Shown: positions 38,077 to 49,715 of the stretch, one piece after another
Layout: every line of letters begins with the position of its first letter
How positions within the stretch are numbered: position 1 is the first letter of the stretch
NCBI GenBank assembly: GCA_024138025.1
Contig: JAMXBD010001038.1
Location: forward strand, 310,001-374,000
DNA: 64,000 nt
Direction of reading: 5' to 3'
Origin: Combretum micranthum
Lineage: Eukaryota > Streptophyta > Magnoliopsida > Myrtales > Combretaceae
Position numbers and translations under genes: made by a program
The notes under the pieces: generated by a model
What the model saw: only the letters and a program-made list of their open reading frames with translations
Databases searched by the model: none
Told to the model about the DNA's origin: nothing

Positions 38077-39749
38077 ATTTTTATCTTTGCCTACACCACT
38101 AGTGCCACTAACAATACAATCACAAACATTAATTGAGAGTGGAAGTAGTACTTACTCGGCCATGGTTCGCCGGTCTTTCAGTAATAGTAATTAGGTAGTA
38201 AGGTATCGTCTTGCTCAGGATCACCTACCAAATAAGAATAATCCTAATAAGAATCTCATCATTTAACTATTCCAAGCTATGCATCTAAACTAGATGAATT
38301 CGGAATTCGCGCTATTTGCGGAAGTTCCAACTTAAAACGGCCATAACTTGGTCATTTTAACTCGGAATTTCACAAATTTTATATCGATCTCTATCTACTT
38401 CGAAAGATCTATCTATTTATAATATTATTTTCAAGTTTAAAAACCTTAAGGTCACGGAACAGTAGGATCAGATCTGTTCCGTAATTCCTCCAATTCCAAA
38501 AAATTGTTTTGCATTTGATAAAAATGTTCCTAGTTGATGATTCATGTATAGATGGTACATGAATGAATTCCTAATATGAATATCATGTAATGAACTCAAT
38601 ATATGCATGGTTTTGATGATCTTTGATGATGGACTCTTATGATCTCCTAATTATTAAGAAATTCCTTAATTACTACTTATAAAAAGCTATTATTTCCAAC
38701 CTTACATTCCCTAGGGTTTTCATGATTTTCTTCTTGAAATTTGCTTGTTATCCAACTAAAAATAAGTTCCCAATATCTATACTAATCATGACCTTCATTT
38801 ATGTATAAAAATCCACATTTTTCATTGGGTAAATATGTTCTTAAACAAGCTACTCACAAAAATCCGAATTTTGTAAATTTCATTTTCTTGCATTTTCTTT
38901 ATGAGAAAACTTGTCTAATGCATCAAAAATTGAAGCTTCATTATATCTATTATCTAAGGACTCCATTTGACTCATAAAACATCCAATTTAAACTTAAATA
39001 CTAAGTGTTCATGTAGGCATGATTCTAAATTACGAATTTAACTATCAACCCATATATCAATATTTTTCATTCTAACTCCACTACTTGTTTTACATTTTTC
39101 TCATGCCTAAACTCATCTAAACTCATAAAAATCATTCCTTAAGGGCATCTATTACATAGACCTTTTATTTTTTATGAAAAAATATGAGTTTTAAAGTGGT
39201 TTAGGTGGTCCTTATGATAGGGTTCTAAATTCATCCGAATTTCCAACAAATCATTTCTAACAAAACCTTTTCTTTTTCAATTTTCTTGCCTTCTATACAT
39301 GAAGATCTACTATCTAACATGTCTATACATAAACAAGGTTACATTTTTATGATCATCAATGCATGAAAATTAAAATAACCATATGAATACAAATGTAGAT
39401 GAAGATGTGAATGTCTAAACACTAGATCTACTAAATATAATGCATGAATCATAAGTTTCATGGCATGAACATAAATATATATGTAAGATCTCTACTTTAC
39501 ATGCATGAACAAGATAATATTTCAACAAAAACTCATTTAAACACTAGATCCATATCTTGCGATGGCTTGATATTCTTGCTCAAGTGTTTTCATGTCCCTA
39601 GCATATGCTCATTGGGATTAAATGGCAAAACACACAAGAAATAGCTTTGCCATTGCAAGATTTAGGAAGAACAAAGCTTAAAATCAACATACCACTAGAG
39701 ATTAAAGGTAGAAATGAAGAGGATTTGAGTTGAATGTGTGAGAGCGAGA

Positions 39750-39752
<3 letters not shown>

Positions 39753-39822
<70 letters not shown>
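39753..39822 (+). repeat. Homopolymer of 70 G residues in L6
   Basis: An uninterrupted run of 70 G on the plus strand (C on the L6 sense strand), preceded by GAGCGAGAGGA. The related L4 sequence (near 24160-24185) has only a short purine stretch there. It is either a real expansion or an assembly artefact. It creates a false proline-rich open frame at 39598-39957. Confidence 0.9.
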
Positions 39823-39823
<1 letters not shown>

Positions 39824-41258
39824 ATTTGAACAAGTGAAAATGAGGAGAGAGAGAGAAAAAGGTGTTTATATATGAATAATTTAGGGTTTGTTAATGAATA
39901 AAAATAGTAAAAACAAATCAAATGAGAGGGGGAAAAGAGGGGAGGGGCGCCGGCCAAGAGGGGGAAGGGAAGTGTGTATGTGTGAAATTTGATATTTTGT
40001 AATTTAAGTAATTAAAATGTAATAAATGTAATAATTATTTAAGAGACAAAAATTCTTGGGAAAGAAAATTAAAATGAGTAGTTGTAAGGATGTAAGAATA
40101 GGGTATGGGTAGTGTGTAGTGTAGGTTGTACTTGTGAATAGTAGACAAGACATCTACTTTACCGGTTATAACAAAAACACGGGAAAAGGCTATAACTATA
40201 ATTTTTATAGCCCGGAAAATTATAAAATTGATATTTTTGGAATCCTTATAAAATTACGGTTTTAATGAATATTCCGGAACATTTTTCTGAGTTCGTGGTC
40301 CCGGGACACACTTTTCCGTCATTGAGCTCGGGAAGGCCCGGAATTGAAAAATTCCCGAATTTAAAACTTTCAAAGGTCTAAAATATACTTTAGAATGATA
40401 ATTCATATTCATTTACTTTATAAAACTTCTTTTATTATGAAACCAAAGGAAAGCCGGATTTAGGATTCCTAAGCTCCTCTCACTAGACTTAAACTGAACC
40501 GGATTAGGGTTTCACTTTTCAACTCCCGGGGTTTTCTTAACTACTGAGATTACTAGGGTTTACAATATGGCTTAGACTGAGGCAACTTACAGATCAGGTA
40601 CAGGAGCTAAGCGTTTCCTCTAGAAGTTGTATTTAAGTTTGTTTAGACTTCCGTAAGAAACTAAGAGACTCTGGATGACTGTAAAAGACCTCTAAATGAT
40701 ATTCTTTTGCGGGGGAATACCCCTTAGATTTCGTAACTAATTATACACGTGTTTTGATTTATTTTCTAATGCCATTGAATGCCAAATTAAACTCTTTAAA
40801 CTCCATCAGTTCAAGTATTCTATTATAGTAAAGGGACGCCTTACATCTATACAAGACTTCCAAAGGACTAAGGTGGTAATTCGTGAGTCTTATTTGGCAT
40901 GTAACGGATTGTTACGTTTAGGGTACCCTATAGGGTGCGATAGGTTGACTTGACTTGCAATCTTGAATGCGGAAAGAAATTCAAGTATGATTTGTCGATA
41001 AACATTTTCATTCACACTGAACCATTTGTCCCATCCATTATGACTTATCAAAGCTCGAATCTCCTTGTCCTTGTTGAATTTTACCAAACCTTTCCAATTT
41101 AATAACATATTTCCAACTAATGGCCTCCCTAAGAAAACATTATATTTTTCTTGTTCTGTTCTTGACATTGGTTGGGTAGGTCTTGGAGGATCTAGAGCTC
41201 GTCTAAAAGTAGGGCGTTGTGAAGACGAATACTTTCTTGCTACTTGCTTTTGCCTCAT

Positions 41259-42585
41259 CCTGATATCAATCAATAGTTTAGATCACAATTGAGACATTAA
41301 AAGAAAGCATATAAGATCTAAGATTGTTAATTTAAGTGTAGCTTGTAAGAACACACAAAAGTCATGTTAATAAGTCATCTTATCAAAAATTGAAATAATT
41401 TTTGAAATAAAAAACTCTGAAAATTTTCACTCCTAGCATGACACAACCAAGTGATAGGGCATGTCATGGTTGTGTCTTCTTGACAACCCTTATTCTCTCC
41501 CAAAACTCACGTTTTTGAAACCCAAACTTCAATTCCAATACTTCCTTCGATTTCAACTTTCACAACAACCCAACTAGATTGAATCAATCATGCACGCATT
41601 CACCTTTATTTCAGACTACGTAAGCATTCATCCATAATTTCAAATCACGCACACATGCAAATAAGTTTATCATCCCCTATTTTCATATCTAGGTAATCAC
41701 ATGCGCCAAGGAGTCCAAAATTTCAAATCACGCATGCATCAAAGCTTTATATGCATTTCCCAACATCAACAATGAATTAAACTCACATGCAACAAGTTTG
41801 AAGACTCCTAAAGCTTCGAGTTAAACCAACTAAGTTCTTCCATGGAAATCATGAACTAAATGTGAGAGAAAGAAGAGAGAAGGAAAGAAAAACTTACCTT
41901 AACTCCTTAGATTTTTCTCTTGAAGTGGCGTGGATGGATGAGAATGGATGGTCGTGTTCTATGTGTTCGCAAGAGAAATTGGGAGGATTGTAAAGTGCAG
42001 AAAATTTTAAGCCTTATTTTTTGAAAAAAAAAATAATTAGAGTGAGTTTATATAGGGCTTGTGACATGAGTAAAGAACATAGCTTGTCCTTTGCATGTCA
42101 CTTTTTTGAACAACATGGCAGTGAGTTCCACGGCCTGGGGACAAGTCATGTCCTTCGGCGTATTGTGTTTATGCGCGAGTTACAGTAAGGTACACAGCTA
42201 AGTGACAAGCCATGTCCCTAGGCGTGTCGACTTGGAAAAGTTTTCTTGCTTGAAAATCATGGGATACGGCTAAGGACAAGCCATGTCCCAAGCGTGTCGT
42301 TCCAAAACTCATCTCTACATTTGTTACAAGACTCAAGGATAAGTCAGGTCCCAAAAATGTCATTCCAAAATTCATGAAAACCATTTGACTAGTAAAAGAC
42401 ACACGACTTTAAGACAAGTCATGTCTCAATTGTGTCGATTTTTGAGCAACTTAGTTGGGATTTTTTGCCTTGTTTCCTCCAAAATTCCTATTCTTCAATT
42501 AAGAACAACACTTAGCCATCAGAAAAAGATATGATAATGAGTCCCAAAAAAAATAATAAATAATAAATAAAAAAAAGTTAAACAT
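41259..42585 (-). other. Spacer between pol and env-like ORF of X3, with motif cluster
   Basis: Non-coding. The X3 motif GACAAGYCATGTCC recurs at 42139-42152, 42203-42218, 42274-42289 and 42412-42427, with variants at 41440-41480, 42061-42115 and 42336-42352. These are the same motifs as in the X3 LTRs. The conserved post-pol block lies at its right end (42586-42610). The open frame at 42169-42402 is formed by the motif copies and is not called. Confidence 0.75.
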
Positions 42586-42619
42586 GGATTGCCTCCAAGA
42601 AGCGCACTTGTTTAACATC

Positions 42620-44100
42620 GTTAGCTCGACGTTCTTACCATAGCTTGATCATTAATCTAGTGAATGGAGTCGAAACTCCTCATGTCCTTCTTACTCAAAA
42701 TCGACTCCTTGGTCAAGCTTCAAACATTGCCCATTTACCTTAAAAGTTCCACTTTCTAGATGTTCTAATTCAACCGCCCCATGTGGATATACTTGTTTGA
42801 CTAGAAACGGTCCAGACCATCTTGATTTCGATTTTCCCGAAAAAAGTCTTAATGAAGAATTGAACAAAAGGACTTGGTCACCTTCCTTGAACTATTTTGG
42901 ATGACAGATTCGCTTGTCATGATATAGCTTTGTTTTTTCCTTGTAAATCCTCATGTTGTCATAAGCAATCCGCCTCCACTCATCCAATTCATTAAGCTGA
43001 AGCTTTCTTCTTATACTAGAGGATTCTAAATCAAAATTGACTTGTTTGATAGCCCAATAGGCCTTTTGCTCAATTTCCACTAGCAAGTGACAAGCCTTTC
43101 CATAAACAAGATACGTATGGCGTGGTTCCCAATGGTGTCTTCTAGGCTGTCCTATATGACCAAAGTGCGTCATCTAGCTTTTCCGCCCAATCCTTCCTAT
43201 GGTGCTTCGCTGACTTTTTTAAAATTCTTTTCAAATCACGATTAGAAACTTCGACTTGCCCACTGGTTTGGGGATGATATGGTGTTGCAATTCTATGAGT
43301 TACCCGTATCATTTTAACGCCTTCTCAAGTTGATAATTACAAAAATATGTTCCCCTATCACTTATGATAGCTCTAGAGGCTCCAAACCTTGAGAACAACT
43401 TCTTTAAGAACTTGGCAACTACCCGAGCATCATTGGTGGGTAGTGCTTGGGCTTCTACCCACTTTGAGACATAGTCTACCGCCACCAAGATATACTTTTT
43501 TCCAAAAGAAGTTGGAAACGGTCCCATGAAATCGATGCTCCAAATATCGAAAATTTCGCATTCCAAAATATAATTATGTGGCATCTCATCTCATCGCGAC
43601 ATATTTCCAACTCTTTGACATCTATCACAAACATGAACAAGCTGATGGGCATCCTTAAAAATGGTAGGCCAATAGAATCCAACCTCCATAACCTATTGAG
43701 CTGTCCTATTTACATTGTAATGATCTCCTATAGGACCGGAGTAGCATGCTTGCAATATTTCCTAGCCTTTCGAATGAGAGACATAACGACAGATCAATTG
43801 ATCTGCATAAACATGAAAAAGAAATGGTTCCTCACAAAAATAATACTTCAACTCAGAAAAGAATTTCTTCTTTTCATTGTAAGTCACGTCTCGGGGGAGG
43901 ACGTTAGCAGCAAGATAATTTGCAAAATTTGCAAACCAAAGAGTATCATAATTTCTTAACTTATGCACTGTATACAATCGTTCCTCCGGAAATTCATCAT
44001 TGATATCTTCCTCTTTCAATTTCTCCAAATGAGGATTCTCCAAACGAGACAAGTGATTGACTGCTAAGTTTTCTGCTCCCTTTTGGTCTTGGATCTCCAA
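42620..44100 (-). pseudogene. Integrase region of X3 pol
   Basis: Read right to left: a connection segment (about 43762-44100), then the HHCC zinc-binding part (SGPIGDHYNVNRTAQ, later HVCDRC, about 43590-43720), then the catalytic core ([32 protein letters not shown], 43309-43584), then the C-terminal part ([16 protein letters not shown], 42892-43173) and RWSGPF with FKVNG (about 42720-42890). Stops and frameshifts separate these pieces. It is clearly homologous to the X1 integrase at 1-861. Confidence 0.92.
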
Positions 44101-44164
44101 ATCAAATTGTTCTAGAAGGAGTATCTACCGGATAAGGCGCTTTCGCATTTGTTTTTGACAAAAT

Positions 44165-45533
44165 TTATTTAAGAGCAGAATCGTCAATATAAACTATTAC
44201 CCTTGATAAGACCAAATATGGTCGAAACTTATCAAAGGTAAATGCCACAGCCAATAATTCTTTTTCCATGGTGGTGTAGTTTTCTTGGGCACTATTGAGT
44301 GTTCTACTGGCATAGTAGATAGGTTGAAAATGCTTCTCTTTTCTTTGTCCTAAAACTACACCAACGACAAAATTACTTGCATCACACATCAATTCAAATG
44401 GCAAACTCCAAACTGGTGCTATCATGATTGGTGCACTAATAAGCTTCTTCTTAAGGAGGTTGAATGCTTCATGACATTCTTGACTAAACTCAAATGGTAC
44501 ATCCTTTTCTAATAGCCTCGTGAGAGGTCGAGATATCTTAGGAAAGTCTTTTATGAACCTCCTATAAAAGCCTGCATGATCAAGAAAGCTACGAATTGCC
44601 TTAACTGATGTTGGTGGAAGATTTGAGATATTCTCAACCTTTGCCTGATCAACTTCGATTCCCTTGTGAGATACTTTGTGACCGAGAACTATGCCTTCCT
44701 TGTACATGAAGTGACATTTCTCCCAATCAAGCACGAGATTTGTTTGCTCACAACGGATCAGAACCTGCTTTAAATTTTCTAGACAATTGCTAAATGAATC
44801 TTCGAAAACACAAAAGTCATCCATAAATATTTCCATAATATTCTCCACTAAATTATCAAAAATTCTAACATGCACCTTTGAAAGATAGCTGGTGCATTAC
44901 AAAGCCCAAAGGGCATCCTCCTATAGGCAAAAGTGCCATAGGGACAAGTGAACGTAGCCTTTTCTTGATCCTCAAGAGTAATCGATATTTGAAAGTATCT
45001 ATACATACTGTCCAAAAAACAATAAAACATGTGACCTGCAAGCCTTTCCAACATCTGGTCTATAAAAGGCAAAGGGAAATGATCTTTGTGAGTAGCTTCA
45101 TTAAGCTTCCTATAATCAATACGTACTCACCAAGCCGTAACTGTCCTCATCGGGATCAGCTTATTTCTTTCATTTGGGACCACAATCCTCCCTCTCTTTT
45201 TAGGAAGGGCTATTTGAAATTAGGTAAATCAACCCAGCATCTAGAAAGCTTGATTACTTCTTTCCTCACCACTTCTTTCATATTAGGATTCAACCTTCTT
45301 TGGGGTTGAACAGCCGGTTCGAATCCTTCTTCCATTAAAATCTTATGAGTGCAAAAAGAAGGGTTTATACCTTTAATATTGGATATTTTTCCATGTAATT
45401 GCTTGCCTATGCTCCTTAAGACTGCCAATAATTGCTCCCTTTGTTCACTATTCAGGTCTGAGTCAATAATCATTGGTAATTTGGAATTTTCCTCTAAAAA
45501 GGCGTACTCCAAATAGTCAGGGAGCTGCTTCAT
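44165..45533 (-). pseudogene. Reverse transcriptase and RNase H of X3 pol
   Basis: The N-terminal RT segment is at 45210-45533 (RRLNPNMKEVVRKEVIKL). After a damaged stretch carrying RIDYRKLNEAT, the finger/palm motif TFAYRRMPFGLCNAPAIFQ follows (44848-45072). The catalytic motif FMDDF lies near 44815. RNase H follows in the same frame (CDASNFVVGVVLG, YYASRTLNSAQENYTTMEKE, about 44170-44420). It would copy element RNA into DNA. Frame breaks near 45072-45210 and 44848-44875 make it non-functional. The frame ends early at 44165 within RNase H. Confidence 0.93.
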
Positions 45534-45699
45534 TTCTAGAACCGGTGGCTCATCAATAGATGGCTTTAATCTTGCCTCATCATCTTTGATAATCTTTCGA
45601 ACCCCTTCTTGTTCATAAACTCCTCAGGCTTCTCAAATTGATTGAGCTGTAATAGCTTGCACTTCAGGTTCACCACTTCATTCTGTTCTGTACAAATCA

Positions 45700-46350
45700 A
45701 ACTTAACTCCAAAGCATCCTTGCATAAAAGATCTTACATACAATCGACCACAAAAGTGTCAATGATATCAATATTAAAGCATGAATCATCAAATACCATA
45801 GGTTTTTTCATCATTGCTGGAATCTGCACTATGAGTTCTTCATCACCAACTCGGAGTGTTAACCTCCCATCTCCTACATCAATGATGGCTCTAGCGGTTG
45901 CTAGGAAAGGACGTCCCAAAATTAGTGGCACTTCCCCATCTTTATCCATTTCAAGAATCACAAAATCAACAGGGAATATAAAATTCCCTACTTTTACCAA
46001 CAAATCCTCTATGATTCCTCTGGGTAGTTTAACAGACTATCTGCTCATTGCAAACTTATCTTTGTAGGACGAGGTTCTCTTAAACCTAGCTTTCTAAAGA
46101 ATGAGTAGGGCATCAAATTGATACTTGCCCCCAAATCTACTAGAGCCTTTTCGACGGTAAGTTCTCCATTAACACAAGGGATGATGAAGCTACCAGGATC
46201 CTTCAGTTTGGCTGGCAACTTGTTCTGAATTATGGTCGAACACTTAGCCCCTACTATGGCAGTAGAGACATCCTCAAGCTTTCTCTTGTTGGATAATAAT
46301 TCCTTTAAGAATTTAGTGTACTTACACATTTGAGAAAGTGCCTCCACCAA
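45700..46350 (-). pseudogene. Aspartic protease region of X3
   Basis: The segment 46045-46350 contains the active-site motif DLGASINLMPYSFFRKLG, which is typical of plant Ty3/gypsy proteases (DxGA). The segment 45734-46003 continues with FVILEMDKDGEVPLILGRPF and the second part of the fold. A frame change and a TAG near 46025-46047 separate the two. The protease would release gag and pol products. Confidence 0.92.
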
Positions 46351-46399
46351 AGGAATGTTGATGTGAAGTTGCTTAAAAAGCTCCTAGAATTTTCCGAAT

Positions 46400-47953
46400 T
46401 ATTCCTTGTCACGATCCTGATGAAGATGAGCAGGATAAGGAATAGGAGGAGTATAAGCTCTTACCTCAGAAGGTTGTTCCTTTTCTTTTTTAGCCTTCTT
46501 TTCTTCCGGAATTGGAATTGTCTCCCCCCGGTTCCTTCCTTTTCCTAGATTCCACTTCCTTTCCACTCCTTAAAGTGATGGCCTTAGCTTGATCCTTTGG
46601 ATTCTCCTTAGTATTACTAGGGAGTGAACCAAGTTTCCTATCAGATAGCATTTTGCCGAGCTACCCAATCTGATTTTCTAGATTATGTATTGAGGCTTCT
46701 TGGTTCTAGTGGCGAGTTTCTGAGTTGTGGATAAATTGTGTCATTAACTCTTCCAAGCTAGGTTTCTTCTCCTGTGGAGGTGGTGGTTGGTAATTGTGGA
46801 AGCTGCTATGGAGGTGGCAACTATGGCTTTTGATATTCGGGTAGAAATTTTGAGAAATTTGGCCTTTGCACATTTTGGTTCCTGGCATATGAAAACTTGG
46901 AATGATTTCTCTACCCTTGATTATATGTTTGACTGTATGGATTATTTTGATATCTTCCTTGGTTTCCCACATAATCCCCTTGCTTAGGAGCTTCAAGAAA
47001 GTAATATTTAGTGAGGAAATTTTTAGATTGTACTGGAGGTGCTTATGGACTCTTTGCTTCCATCACTTGTTTACTCAAAGCATCCATTTTAGCAAGTATA
47101 GTAGTCATCATATCTATCTATCATACATACCGATGCCTTTTTGCTTTCCCTTTTCCCTGTACTTAGTAATTATTTTTTGCCATATCCTCAAAAAGCTTAA
47201 GGGAGTCCTCAAGTGTCTTAGTATTCAAAGTGCCACCAGCAGCAGCATCGACTAATTGATGGGTTGTAGTATTGAGACCATTGTAGAAAGTTTGGACTTG
47301 CATCCAATTAGGTACTTGATGGTGAGGACATTTCCTTAGTAAATCCTTCTACCTTTGTCATGCATCATATAAAGTTTCAGAATCCTACTGACTAAATGAT
47401 GAGATATCATTTCTTAATTTGGCGGTCTTAGAAGGTGGAAAATAGTTGTCAAGAAACTGCTCAACCATGTCCTTCCATGTTGTAATGGCTCCTGGTCCCA
47501 ATGATTCTAACCACAGTTATGCTCATCCTCTAAAAGAGAAAGGAAAAAGGCGAAGCCTTATTGCATCATCAGTTACCCCATCATTCTTGAATGTCTCACA
47601 AATTTCAAGAATGTTTGGATATGAGCATATGGGTCTTCATCAGGTAGACCATCAAATTGACAGTACTGTTACAACATTTTCATCACCACACTTTTGATTT
47701 CAAAATTATCTGCAGTAATGGTTGGCTTCACAACAGTCGAGTCAATACCATTTAGAGTAGGTTTGGCATAATCCATATTGGTCTTGGGAGGTTCTTGGTT
47801 ATTAGCCATGGGTGGATCTCTTGCTTCTGGCGCTTCTTCTTCAAAAATTAATTCTATAGCAACGTCTTTTGCACTATCTCTCAATCTCTTGTGGAATGTT
47901 CTATCCATCTCCGGATCCAAATCAAGAAGTTGTGAAGATGAACTTCTTGTCAT
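46400..47953 (-). pseudogene. Athila-type gag of X3
   Basis: I take the start as the ATG at 47951-47953 (MTRSSSSQLLDLDPEMDRTF). The N-terminal part extends to 47669. The gag domain follows in several frames (about 47300-47670) with CPHHQVPNWMQVQTFYNGLN, then AAAGGTLNTKTLEDSLKLFE (about 47170-47260), then the Asn/Gln-rich C-terminal part with YQNNPYSQTYNQG (about 46900-46960). Stops and frame shifts are numerous. No zinc knuckle is evident. Gag forms the particle in active relatives. Confidence 0.88.
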
Positions 47954-48077
47954 GCACTGCAAAATTTCATGACTGGAGTTAGATTTCTTCAAGTTAAGTC
48001 TAATGAAGAGAAAGAAGAAATGATCACACAAAGAAAAGTTAAATTAGCAGAATTTAAGCATTCCTAATATTGCTCGA

Positions 48078-48095
48078 TTCCTCGGCAACAGTGCC
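48078..48095 (-). promoter_or_regulatory. Primer binding site of X3 (tRNA-Asp type)
   Basis: On the minus strand TGGCACTGTTGCCGAGG lies seven bases inside the 5' LTR border. It differs at three places from the complement of a plant tRNA-Asp 3' end (TGGCGCCGTTGCCGGGG), all of them transitions. Reverse transcription would start here. Athila elements use this primer. Confidence 0.85.
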
Positions 48096-48102
48096 AAAAA
48101 CT

Positions 48103-49715
48103 TGATAGTCTTGCCTTCAAGCATAGTTTAAATTTATAATGGCTCGTTTTTAATTCACTATAAAGGCAATAGGCAGTGTACCTATCGAAAATGTAATATA
48201 GCACTAAAATCGGGATCATCCACAGGGAATAAGCAACTACTAGTAATAACTCTTATTCTACTATCTAACTGACAATTCTAATGATTTTCTATTACTAATA
48301 TATTGTTACTATATTAATTTACTAGGAGAAACAAACACACTAGTGCTAATCAATAAGCAAGATTCAATTGAAACAAACAATGCAGGTTTTGTCTTCATCT
48401 AATTTATCATGTAAATCCTTGGAAATTACAAATTTGATTTAGTTCTTAAGCTGTTGAGTTTCTCAAACAAAATGATAATTCTTTCGAATCTATCAATTTT
48501 TCTAAACCTAAGTTAGTCAATTAAGATTTCTCCTCAATCAATAGCAACCTAAGCCTGCTGAACATGAACTCATTGAAAATTCAATAGTTATAGAAGATTC
48601 TTGCTGTTCTATGTTTAGAATTACAAACGAGTCTCATCAATTGCATAGATCAATTCATAAAAGCAATCTTTCAATTAGCTTAAATGAAAATCAGGCATAA
48701 ATTTGCATTATGGTATATAAACTTAAAAAAAAATTAAGAAACATGCAAGTGAACAAAAGAACAATAATCTTTATTAAGCCCAAATTCTCATCATAAGATA
48801 AAATTAGAGTTCAACAAAACCCAGATATGAGAATTTACTCTTTCATAGTAATTAATGAGAATACATGAAATTCCAAAAACAAACTAGAATTCATGATATC
48901 ACTCGAGAAAATGAAGCTCAAAATTGTAGATCTTCAATCTGAGATAGTCTTGACTTGTTGTTGAACACCTGAAGAACTCGTGTATGTTTTTCTGTACTTG
49001 CTTTCTTTCTTCTTATTCTTGATTCTTCCTTCATCTTTAATTTATAATGATTCTTACATAAATGGAATTTAATGCTCATTATGGAGGAAGTGGGAAGTTA
49101 TGGGAGTTATGGGTCTCTAGGCTTTCCAAAGTAACACCCCCTTAATGCCTAATAGTTGTTACTTAAATAAATAAGGGGTTACTATTCAATTAAAAAGCCA
49201 TTTCACGTTAAGTATCACACTGTCAAGTCGATAGGTTTGGGGACAGGTCATGTCACTGAGCATATCTGGCAAATTTCTTTAACTTGGAAACTAACACGAT
49301 TGGGACATGGCTTGTCCCAAAGTCGTGTAACAGGCTGTCGCTCAATCTTCAAAACAACATGCCCAGCAACAGGTCATGTCATAGTCGTGTCCTTGCAAAG
49401 TGAAATTTCCAATTTGACATGGTTTGTGATAAGTCATGTCACTGAGCTTGTCCTTCCAAAACTTGAGATTTAGACCTCGATTGTTCTTTTTCCTTGACAT
49501 AGTTGATAGACATGGCTTGTCTTTGTTGTGTCATCCACTTTTTGGTCCAAACTTTGCATTTTTGACTCATTTTGCTTTCTTTTTATAAAATAACTCCTTT
49601 AAAGGCTTGAAAGCATAATTCAATATTTTTAAGTGCCAAATCATAATATTTATTAATAAAATGACCAATAAGTCCATTTTGGCATTCATAAAATAGGAAT
49701 AATTTTGGTTTATCA
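48103..49715 (-). repeat. 5' LTR of X3
   Basis: It has the same ends as 29694-31360 (TGATAAACC ... GACTATCA on the minus strand) and is 1613 bases long. It contains the second copy of the X3 LTR motif cluster (49225-49515). The TGTAT target duplication follows at 49716-49720. Confidence 0.93.

Larger units (their letters stand above)
37130..40564 (-). mobile_element. L6: giant solo LTR (3.44 kb) nested in L5
   Basis: It reads TGTCACGCCCCATAGG at the left and CTAGGGTTTACA at the right. A perfect 5-bp duplication ATATG flanks it (37125-37129 and 40565-40569). The left terminus is fully canonical, which fits a younger insertion. It contains an AT microsatellite (38043-38074) and a 70-base G run (39753-39822). 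Confidence 0.94.
34046..40942 (+). mobile_element. L5: giant solo LTR in the X3 env-like ORF, split by L6
   Basis: It starts TGTAAACCCCGATTTTCC and ends TATAGGGTGCGATA (expected TGTGACA, mutated). A perfect 5-bp duplication GGTTG flanks it (34041-34045 and 40943-40947). Without L6 it is about 3.46 kb, close to the 3.44 kb of L6. It holds the paired hairpins near 36928-36975 and three 34-bp minisatellite units (36791-36885). No gene is seen. Confidence 0.92.
33016..41258 (-). pseudogene. Athila extra (env-like) ORF of X3, split by L5/L6
   Basis: The N-terminal part is at 40943-41258. I take the ATG at 41256-41258 as the start because it follows ATATCAG|G, like the X1 copy. It includes GRPLVGNMLLNWKGLVKF and RQIILEFLSAFKIASQ. 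The frame is cut by L5 (34046-40942) and resumes at 34040 with the ATHILA ORF-1 type domain (GINNSITFKVNG, later LGVILALFFHRQ and AYITRLLKGLQIFP, about 33560-34040). It ends with a strongly acidic Glu/Asp-rich tail (33016-33240) and a short Lys run. Without L5 it would be about 450 codons. Several stops are present. No membrane anchor is visible, and the function is unknown. Confidence 0.82.
29694..49715 (-). mobile_element. X3: complete Athila-type Ty3/gypsy element, with nested L5 and L6
   Basis: Two LTRs in direct orientation (29694-31360 and 48103-49715) enclose, read right to left, a primer binding site, gag, protease, RT, RNase H, integrase, spacer, env-like ORF and polypurine tract. 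The flanks carry a perfect 5-bp target duplication TGTAT (29689-29693 and 49716-49720). Total 20.0 kb, of which 6.9 kb is the L5/L6 insertion. The order with integrase last in pol and an extra ORF after it is that of the Athila lineage. The coding regions are all broken, so it cannot move on its own. The LTRs differ by roughly 9% in the first 180 bases by eye, so this is not a recent insertion. Confidence 0.95.

Noticed and set aside
39598..39957. Open frame with a long proline run on the minus strand
   Set aside because: It is created by translating the 70-base G run; the flanks lie in a solo LTR and show no domain.
42169..42402. 77-codon minus-strand open frame
   Set aside because: It is made of the repeated X3 motif copies and has no relation to a known protein.
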